Origin: Crossaster papposus
Lineage: Eukaryota; Echinodermata; Asteroidea; Velatida; Solasteridae
Direction of reading: 5' to 3'
NCBI GenBank assembly: GCA_037893245.1
Contig: JBAIAA010000444.1
Location: 1 to 64,000, forward strand
DNA length: 64,000 nucleotides
Part shown: positions 55,998-64,000 of the stretch, in pieces
How the letters are laid out: every line of letters starts with the position of its first letter
Numbering within the stretch: position 1 is the stretch's first letter
The notes under the pieces: model-generated
Seen by the model: only the letters and a program-made list of their open reading frames with translations
What the model was told of the DNA's origin: nothing
The model's database searches: none
Program-made: the position numbers and the translations under genes

Positions 55998-57178
55998 CAT
56001 TAGCCTCTGTCATGAAATGACGAAAATCAACCGAAGAGGGCGTTTTGCGGAAATTTGTCAATATGGCTTCCGAGCTCTCGCGTAAGACTAACGTAATTAG
56101 CTATACCATGGAGGAAAGACAACAGATAGTTAGCTTTTGCGGGGAAATACTTAATAAAAAAATGGCCAATCATAAAACTAGATTTGCTTTTGAAAAGATC
56201 TGCACTTGAAAAGACCCGCCGTGTATTTAAGCTCCTTAGAAAACCGGTTAAGCCCAAAATTTTAACAATTTTTTTTCCAGTGGCACTGAACTGAAGCTTT
56301 ATTTGAATGCTATATATTTGATGCCATACAGTAAACAAATTCTGGGGCCAATTTATACAAGCAATATTCTTTTTGCATTTTTAATTATTTTTTGGGACAT
56401 CAAATATAAATTTGGGGCTTTACACACACGCACCTTGTTTACATAATTACTATGGACGTTAAACCTCAACATTCCTGATCCTGCAATGCTAATTTAAAAA
56501 CCAACCAGTTTTAAATACTGTCCCATTAAGTTAAATGTAGACGCCTGTGAAATCTAATATCTTTTACCCTTTTATTGACTGAAACCTTACATGGGTCATA
56601 AATGACAGTATAAAAAGAAGTTCGTAAATATAAACTTTTCCAAGAATTATTCAATGGCGCCACGACTTAGGGAGTCGGTCGATTGTGTGCCAAACTTTCT
56701 GGACGCCACCGTTTTGTTTGTTTTTTGGACTAAGTTTACACCTAAATTGTTAAGGGTAAATAGCAAGCATTAATAACATTAACATGGTAAATGTACAATG
56801 AATTTGCAGTTTGTCAACAAAGAAGTTTGGCAACATTGCATGAGGAAAGTCGGCCCAACATTAACTGTTTATAAACAATGTAAACGTCGAAGTACAGCTA
56901 TAGCTACGCACGTACGTATAGCACAGCACACTTTCACCAACTGACCATTTTTTCAGTCGCTGTTTCTTTCTCTTTCGTAATTTTACGGTTTTGGATGACA
57001 TTTAGCCTTATGCCTACGGTTTATTCTTCCGAAATAGCCGCAGCCTTTAGAGCTTCGTCGTAAGCCATTAAGTTCTGACATTGACGACACACGTGTTGCT
57101 GTTGTTAAGCGCCGCCATCTTGACAATTTTCCGCGCGTTGACCTTTTAGAAAGGTCATGACAGAGGCTAATGGAGGAA
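55998..57178. mobile_element. TIR element with ATGGC(G/T)-containing arms
   Basis: CATTAGCCTCTGTCATGA (~56001) and TCATGACAGAGGCTAATG (ending ~57175) are inverted, and similarity continues ~75 bp inward (AAATTTGTCAATATGGCTTC versus its complement AAAATTGTCAAGATGGCGGC). The left arm opens a 48-codon ORF at 56063 (MASELSRKTN..., EERQQIVSFCGEIL) before a stop; the right arm opens a short minus-strand ORF. No known domain. Confidence 0.7.
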
Positions 57179-58842
57179 TAAGAAGGCCCAGCTGTAATGA
57201 ACCCCAACAAAGTGCGCCACCAACGTTGAAATGTATCTCATTCATTCTTCCACGCTCGAGAGCCACACATCTCACACAGTAAATACGTATAGATCGCTAC
57301 CTCGAAGCGCACCATTGAAACACGTACAAATTTGCTCCATGCATCGCTCCCCGAATTCAGTGATTTATACAACGTCCGCAAAGCCAGGTACACAGGCACG
57401 ATCTACACAAAAAAAAATTGGGGAGTTGTCATTTTCTGCCATTTTCGTTCGAAAACAACACGATAAAACTCATGGGGTTCACAGACAGATTTTATAAAAA
57501 AATCAGTATATCACTGCTACATCCTTTTTTAACGTATCCATGGAAAAAAATGAGTGGGTTCTAAGCACGATTTTTCACAATTTATCGATTATTATTGCCC
57601 TTTTTAGGGGAGGTATTTGTTAACGTCGTTTGAGTATTTGTGCACAATCTCCACGCGCATCAACGGTACGTCAACGCTTAATTTTTTTCGACTGCTTTTT
57701 TCATTTTCAATACAATTTTTGTCATTGGATGATAAAAATTAAGGTAAATAACAACCTTTTACAACTACAAAAGACAAGATGTTAAGATTGGTTGCCAAAA
57801 ACTCTTTATTTTTCGCGTGAGGAAATTGTTCCCCCCTATTTTGAGAATGGACGGTACCACAGCGTTTCGCAATCACAGCCTCAAAGGGCCCCCCCCCCTC
57901 CGTCCCCGCCCCCCTGAGCTGGTGCAATCATTCTAGTCTGACGCAATGCACTATAGAAACGATTTGGCTCGGTTGTGTAGCGCCATCATGCGACGAGTAG
58001 TTTAAATGCGAGAGGCGTCCTATTATTTTTTTATGTGCACAGCGCCTCCAGCTCTGCAGTCTTTACTAAAAAAAATGACGTGCTCGGAACTCGATCAATC
58101 ATTGCATCGGTTGAATAACAGTCTCTCAATTTGAAGACGTCAATTTTTGAAGACGGCAATAACGACACAATTAGTGTAAACGATTGATTAAATAGCATCC
58201 TTTCATGGTCCTAGGTACACTCATGGTCCCTCATACCCGAAGGAAGTGTTTATGTATGGTATGCAACAAACGTGTCAATCATATTGATTGACAAAATGAC
58301 TGTGTATGTAATTACACACCGTCCTCCCCAAAAAAACACAAACAAACAACCCAACGAACTAATATATGCAATATATAATGCGCCATTATCCACCTTAATG
58401 AGGCGCTCAAGGCGCAGAAAACAAAAACAAAGAGAACAGACAAACAGACAAACAGGCATATCAACTACATGTATCCATTAATAAGCCCATATGGAAGTTG
58501 ATCACTCTAAAGCCCCTGTCACACTTGTCCGAATCTATAATTCCGTTCATTAACCGATCTGAAATATTATTAATTCGGACACGTTCGGAGAGAAATGTCA
58601 AAAAACCAGCCAGAAATGAAAATACACCCATCATAATCCGGTCTTATTCCGGATCTAATAAGTTGCTATTCCGATTGCAATCCGTCTATATTCAGAACCT
58701 CTCCGAACATCACCGGACATGCCAAACTTTGAAAAATTCATTGATGTTGTTGATGTAGATTTATGGCGCGTGCGGCATTTTTATAAAATTCATTGATCTC
58801 AAGACCGACCGCTTTTATAGCAATTTTGCCGGTCCCGGATCT

Positions 58843-60482
58843 ACGGAGCCCCTAAAAGGACATATGACGAATAAAAATCACTGTGACAAAATAATTTGAG
58901 TTTTTTATTTCGTGCGCTCGAAATCATTTCGTGCTCCCGAAATACTTTATTTCGTGCGCTCGATATCATTTCGTGCGCTCGAAATCATTTTGTGCGTTTG
59001 CTAGAAATTGGTTAAGTAAATATGACGTTGTGTCAGCATTAAGCAGGTACATGTAGTAGGCTAGTCTTGCTCCAAGACCGAGTTGTTTATTTGTTCCGGG
59101 CGCGCCGTCCGTCTATGCAGTTCATCAATCATCAATACTCCGAAAACGGACTTATTGGGGGCGCCCTTAATTATAACGAGATTTGTTTCACAACTCGGTC
59201 TTGACGCAAGGGTTACGTGAACCCGTAAAATTTCGAGGACATTCCAAGGACATTCCAAGCATAGCTCAAATAGCTATACTCGCCTCCGCATGCGCGCTGA
59301 GTCATTTTCATTCAATGTATAGTTTACGATCGCGATATACACGCTCTGTGTTTCCCATAAATTTCACACGGCACCATTGCACAAGTGTGGCTTCTAACAC
59401 GTCCACAAAAGGCGAACACTTTTCGGCTGCCATGGCACCATGATACACCCGGAAATTGTTCGCCTTTTGCGGACGTGTAAGAAGCCATATTTGTACAATG
59501 GTGCCGTGTGCAATTTATGGGAAGCACACTGCGTGTATATTGTAAACTACATTAAATGAAAACGACTCAGCGCGCATGCGGTGGCGAGTAGCTAGTTGAG
59601 CAACCTTGATGCCAGGGCTACGATTTTGCTGCGCCATTTTATCCCATCATGCCTTGCGCAATCTTAACCCCTAGCATTGTCTAATTTAAATGTGCCATAT
59701 ATTGGCACATTTAATTTAGGGCTCCAGTCGATGCGTTTAACGCGCGACGCAATGCTCTAACATTTTGTAATTGTTATTTTGCAGAATCAATCCTTTCAAA
59801 CATGATATTTTGACGTCACGTTATTTAGCAAGGATTTATATTACATTTACAAACCTCTGTAGGTGCAGTTTACGAAACACGCGCGCAGTACGCACTAAGA
59901 AGCCAGTCAGCGTCGTTTACGCATTCTTCACGGCCAGGGTTTGTGAAGGAACGCGCACGCGCCCATGGAGTCGAGGCTGCTATTTGAGCTATGCTTGAAA
60001 TGTCCTCGGATTTTACGGGTTCACGTGACCCTTGCGTCAAGACCGAGCTGTGAAACAAATCTCGTGATAATCAAGGGCGCCACCAATCAGCCCGTTTTCG
60101 GTGTTTTGATGATTGATGAACTGCATAGACGGACGGCGCGCGAACAAATGAACAACTCGGTCTTGGAGCAAGACTAGCCTGCTTAATGCTGACACAACGT
60201 CATATAATTTACTTAAGCGATTTCTAGCAAACTACAAAATTATTTCGAGCTCACGAAAAGATTTCGAGCGCACGAAATAAAGTATTTCGAGCGCACGAAA
60301 TAAAGTATTTCGAGCGCACGAAATGATTTCGAGCTCACGAAAAGGTTTTTTTCGAGCGCACGAAATCATTTCTTGGGCACGAAATGATTTCGAGCTCACG
60401 AAATAAGTTATTTCGAGTGCACGAAATAAAAAAAAATCACGGTGATTTGTAGTCGTCATATGTCCCTTTAAGGGCTCCGTAT
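58843..60482. repeat. Middle inverted repeat of the nested set
   Basis: ACGGAGCCCCTAAAAGGACA and its near-complement TGTCCCTTTAAGGGCTCCGT bound it. The next segments are arrays of ATTTCGTGCGCTCGAAAT words (58905-58995; 60240-60430). The arms then continue as ACCGAGTTG, GGGCGC and TTGACGCAAGGGT (59060-59280), matched in reverse at 59940-60180. Confidence 0.85.
59281..59590. repeat. Innermost hairpin of the nested set
   Basis: CGCATGCGCGCTGAGTCATT, TTTCCCATAAATTTCACACG and GTCCACAAAAGGCGAACACT on the left are inverted on the right about the centre near 59440-59448. ORFs in both directions (ending EHFSAAMAP, starting MLPINCTRHHC) are mirror images of the same arm, not genes. Confidence 0.9.
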
Positions 60483-61039
60483 ACGGATCTCCCGCTAAAC
60501 CAGAATTTATTCGTTAAATGATCGTTATATATATGGTATATGTTCGTTTAATATATTCGGTATTACATCGTGGTAATGTGGTATATCATCGGATTTAGTG
60601 ACATCAAAGTCGGTGCGTCCGTTTTTTGATCGGCATTACAATGGTGTGGATTCGGAATGAACTCTGAATACATACGGTTATCGATCAGAATCGGAGGCCT
60701 TTTCCGTACTCTTCCGTACCTATTCCACATTGCAACGAATGTCAACGAATGAGTACAGTGTGTTTTCCGTGCATTCTGTGCATATTCCGTGTGTATACCG
60801 GATACCGTCCGTATTGAGGTTGCCGCGACAATTCGGAGAAATTATTAAACAGGTTCAATAATTTCTCAGAGTTCCCCAGTGCATCACCGAACGTACACGA
60901 GTATATAGCGTTGGAAAACCGAGGGAAACCGAGGGAAATCCGTTTGAATTCTGTTCAAACCGATTAAACACCGAATTCACAATTTTTTACTCGGAACATG
61001 AACGGAGTGACGATTCGGACAAGTGTGACAGGGGCTTTA

Positions 61040-61891
61040 CAGTAAAAGTGGGCGAAAACGTACGGTCCGTCCGGATAGGCGTTTCACAGGGGGAATAGCC
61101 ACTGAAAACAGGCAAAACATAGAAAACAAGTCAGGTCATCGACTTGTCCTTCACAGTTTCTTAGAGATAGGTGTGGTGTGGTTAGCACAGTCATCTCGAA
61201 TGGACTCTTTAGTGAAAACTAACAGGGTCCGACATTAATATTAAAGGACTTGGTAAGCAAGTAACCAAAATTGAACTTATTATTTTTGTTATGGCCCGTA
61301 GCCGTGTTAACAGGTCATTTTGTGTCATTTTTGGGGCCGCCAAAACTGTTTTTTAGCTTATATAATAAGAAAATCACCCAACCCCAAAATACAAATTCTA
61401 TCACAAAATCAACTAGGCCTATATCATTACAAAGTATCAATGCTTGACGAAGCACGGATATCAGCCTAAATAGTCTTTTGAAACTGAATGGCTTTTGGCT
61501 GGGGCCCAGGTTTCTCATGACCAGAGTGACCCCTAGTGAACTCCTTCTTGAAAAGCGACTATACCGCTTCAAAATACAATGTGTCATTGAGAAATACCCA
61601 AAAAAAATTACGGAATAGGTCGATTGCTTCATATCAAAGTTAGAAAAAGAAAATAAATGTGCCTTTCAGAATCTCCACGTGGCAGCTCGCAGGGTGACAG
61701 ACTGAGTTTATGAATTTTGCCAATGTTTAGAAACAGCGTAGGCCCTATATCAATTATTTCACAATAACTTACGTCTCTCGGATTAACTTACGACCGTCTT
61801 TTATTATACTACTGGACCCGCAGCAAATTAACACATTGGAAAGCCTGTTAAAGGCATCCTGAGCCACGCAGAGTTTAACGGGCTCTTGAAT
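61040..61891. other. Intergenic, nothing assigned
   Basis: The minus ORF at 61315-61632 has no recognisable domain and no splice context. Confidence 0.5.
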
Positions 61892-61942
61892 TATCGCCCT
61901 TAAACATTATCGCCCTTAGACATCGCCCTTAAACATCACTTG
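61892..61942. repeat. ATCGCCCTTAAACAT tandem units
   Basis: Four imperfect units (AATTATCGCCCTTAAACATT...), just upstream of the LINE fragment. Confidence 0.8.
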
Positions 61943-61959
61943 GGCTATTAAATGTTACG

Positions 61960-62990
61960 GATAGAGTTACACAATTGAAGCTGAATCATGTGTATAAAAT
62001 AGCTCACAATAATCTCCAGAATATCATACTGATAATTTTACTAGAGTCTTTGAACGACATATTCACAATACAAGGGCCAGTAAACATAATGTTGTTGTTT
62101 CAGCTATATCCGTTTAACAAGTGCTACTTTTTAATTTTTTTTATAGCCATCAAACACTGGAATGACCTGCCCTCCAATGTAAAGTGCAACACTAGTCTTT
62201 CTATATTAAGTGTCACCTATCTGAACAAGCTCAGTCTAGGGGAATAAACCCAATCGTCGTTCATTGACGACTGATGTTTATATTATACCCTCACCACGGC
62301 TGCTGATGTAGCCATGGGTACATGTTTTATTGAAATTGGATTTCTTAATAAATTTGGGGTATTCAGACCAAATAGTTTTTAGCGATTGTACATTTAATTC
62401 AATCTGTAATTTTAAATGTACTTTTTTTAAAAACTTGTGGGAATGCAACTTAATTTTATCCAAATGTTGTTCTATAAATATATATATCACGGTCATTAGA
62501 GCCAGCGAAATAACACGCCAACCCGTCCTCGTTTCTGGTTTCGAATTGATTTATTACTGTCCAAATTCCCGCTCCCACTGTTTATAATCATAGAATTTAA
62601 TTAACAAAGGAAACATAGTTGGGTCCGGGTTTCCCTACGCAAGTCTTTTTGGGAAGGAAACTTAGATTAACAAAAGGGAGTAAATAACATTAACATCTGT
62701 CCTTATTATTCATGTATACAGTAGCTTGTAGATGACCGTAACAATATATATTTGTTTAGAAGTTGGGGGTGGGGTGGGTTGCCATGTATATTGATCATGT
62801 TATGTTTTAAATAGGCATATCTGTCTTTCTTGTTTTGTGTTTCTTGTTCCGTCTTTAATGTTGGGACCCCAACATTGGCTTTTGGGGGCTATCCAATGTT
62901 AAATCAAATGCTTTTGTGTTTCGTATTTTTTTCTGTCATATTGTTGTCGAGTTAACCTGAATAAATAAATCAAATCAAATCAAATATTCA
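61960..62990 (+). mobile_element. LINE 3' end (non-LTR retrotransposon), 5'-truncated
   Basis: The frame from 61975 encodes LKLNHVYKIAHN and, ~55 residues later, FIAIKHWNDLPSNVK followed by a Leu-rich close. That is the characteristic C-terminus of CR1/L2/Jockey-like reverse transcriptases (FxTAIxxWNxLPxxIK). After the stop (62247) comes ~700 bp of non-coding tail ending in an ATAAATAAATC(AAATC)n run at 62960-62987, a typical LINE 3' microsatellite end. The 5' part, including the catalytic domain, is missing. Confidence 0.72.
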
Positions 62991-63067
62991 TCTCTATTTG
63001 AAAAGTCCTATGATATAATTCGGTTTGACTGTTCATTTTTGTATTTATATTTTGGGGTGTCACACAG

Positions 63068-63192
63068 CTTGCTCGTTCACTTTGGAGGCGTCCGACCAAG
63101 GTGTCAAGTTCATCTTGCAGCCGCTGAGGGCGCCGTTTCGGTTGGACTTCGATGTGAAGACAGGCCGTGATGCCTTTATAAACAAGTCAAAG
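63068..63192 (+). CDS. Probable internal exon of an unidentified gene
   Basis: Between an acceptor (GGGTGTCACACAG) and donor (AAAG|GTAAAA) a 125-bp open segment with high GC at third positions encodes CSFTLEASDQGVKFILQPL and RAPFRLDFDVKTGRDAFI, ending NKSK. It enters with two bases of a split codon and exits at phase 0. Codon usage contrasts with the AT-rich surroundings. The alternation of hydrophobics and PFRLDF resembles beta-strands; a faint likeness to the N-terminal region of GH31 glucosidases (xPFRLD) was noticed but is not enough to name it. No partner exon was recognised in the window. After the donor, related copies of a GTAAAATGCT segment follow. Confidence 0.45.
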
Positions 63193-64000
63193 GTAAAATG
63201 CTCTGAGAGCATAATAAAAGGGCCAACGGGTTTCCAGTTAAAGTAAAATGCTGTGCGAGCATTCCAGCTAAAGTAAAATGCTGTCTCAGCACTGCACTCG
63301 CGTCAAAAAGGAAGTGGACAAGAGAATGCCAACGGGTTTTACCTCTTACCCCCCCCCCCCCCCCCCCCCCCCAACAAGCGCAGACCGAGCGAAAGGTCAG
63401 CAGGTGTGGGCCACTAGTTCGGTGTGGGCGGGTCGAAACCGTTGCCCTCCCACCTCGCCCCCTCCTCCCATAGCAGCATGGACTCACAATCGGGTAGTCT
63501 AAAGCACCGACTGAATGAGCCAATGAGAGAGAGACACACGCATTGGAGGGGAAAGCGCTGCACTCTCTGCGAGAGAGAGAAGGCCGCAACGCAAGAGAGT
63601 GGGAAGGCGATCACCGGCTATGTAACGCGGTCGGTGGTCACGTAGCTGAATAACTGGCACGAAATGGACGGCGCGTAAACAATAACTCGTGCTCGCGCGA
63701 TAGGGCGGATAAGCACGAGCTTATAAATAAGCTTATAATGGGCTTATTAACGGATAATCTCGACGCGCGCTGTGGGCCCACGGTGAAGTTCACTTCTTAC
63801 CCGCTCTGTGCGCGCTGTGTATCAAGTAGTAAGTATGCTGCTGTTGGCGCTCACATGTTTCCGTGCAAAAGTTGTTAAGTATTGAAGCAAGGTGACATCG
63901 TTTTTTTTGGAATCCGGCACACGTGTCGGATGAATTAGAGAAAGCGTGCGTTCGCTGTGTATTTGCGAGCGTTTGTGAGACAAATGCGCGCAAGGCACAG
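63193..64000. other. GC-rich flank of the candidate exon
   Basis: Three GTAAAATGCT(G/C)T units (63193, 63243, 63272), a poly-C tract, then CpG-rich sequence with a GAGAGAGA run. Overlapping ORFs on both strands are composition artefacts. No second exon was found. Confidence 0.5.
63345..63372. repeat. Poly-C tract
   Basis: About 22 Cs after CTCTTA, in a GC-rich stretch. Similar G or C runs occur at 566-581, 28706-28723, 38401-38427, 53299-53309, 55945-55957 and 57889-57898. Confidence 0.9.

Larger units (their letters stand above)
51563..58455. repeat. Duplicate block B, split by two insertions
   Basis: The same sequence as block A, broken at 52235-55699 by the 3,465-bp TIR element and at about 55731-58064 by a ~2.3-kb block that begins with a CCATTTGCG MITE. 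Confidence 0.85.
58510..61037. mobile_element. Outer TIR element of a nested inverted repeat, TA-flanked
   Basis: AAGCCCCTGTCACACTTGTC and its complement GACAAGTGTGACAGGGGCTT are the ends, flanked by TA (58508-58509 and 61038-61039). The similarity continues over CGAAT...CCGTTCAT. The interior contains at least two further inverted repeats. TA target sites suggest Tc1/mariner-type mobilisation. Confidence 0.8.

Noticed and set aside
56983-57210. Minus-strand basic ORF (RINRRHKAKCHPKP) as a gene
   Set aside because: It overlaps the right arm of a TIR element and starts within repeat sequence; no homologue recognised.
59183-59527. Pair of overlapping Cys/His-containing ORFs as small proteins
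   Set aside because: They are mirror readings of the two arms of one hairpin.

Overview
This window is eukaryotic nuclear DNA, AT-rich and crowded with introns and repeats. The pervasive ACATGTAC/ACCGGTACATGTA microsatellite-like words, the many short inverted-repeat elements, the tRNA-derived SINEs and a secreted C-type lectin with an apple-like tail suggest an invertebrate deuterostome, most likely an echinoderm. That assignment is inference from sequence style. No prokaryotic operons, rRNA genes, intact tRNA genes or CRISPR arrays are visible.

Layout. (1) Positions 1-31.7 kb, minus strand: the 5' part of a nesprin (SYNE1/2)-type gene. Four consecutive coding exons (16372-16439, 12664-12741, 4745-4828, 3911-4003) join in phase to give the first calponin-homology (CH) domain. 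Two different upstream coding exons (31458-31530 and 24786-24900) both end in the splice phase required by the first CH exon, so they look like alternative first exons. The rest of the gene lies beyond position 1. Its introns hold TTAA-flanked MITEs, hAT-like elements and a large 30-bp minisatellite. (2) 32-38 kb: a repeat belt with a SINE, a 0.6-kb TIR element, a broken PIF/Harbinger transposase gene and a Ty3/gypsy pol remnant. (3) 38.9-43.5 kb, plus strand: a compact four-exon CENPV/GFA-family gene with all joins in frame, its introns loaded with MITEs, a long hairpin and SINE heads. (4) 48.1-48.8 kb, minus strand: a single-exon secreted protein with a C-type lectin domain and an apple/PAN-like domain. 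(5) 40.3-46.5 kb versus 50.4-58.5 kb: two collinear sets of related sequence. The second set is split by a 3,465-bp element with ~0.6-kb terminal inverted repeats and a clean 7-bp target duplication, and by a further ~2.3-kb block. (6) 58.5-61.0 kb: inverted repeats nested at least three deep. (7) 62-63 kb: a LINE 3' end. (8) 63.07-63.19 kb: a probable internal exon of an unidentified plus-strand gene.

The genes do not form a pathway. The SYNE-like protein would bind actin and link it to the nuclear envelope, the CENPV-like protein is a zinc-binding GFA-fold protein, and the lectin is secreted. The most unusual material is the layered transposon architecture, especially the 3,465-bp element whose empty site survives in the window, and the apparent alternative N-termini of the nesprin gene.
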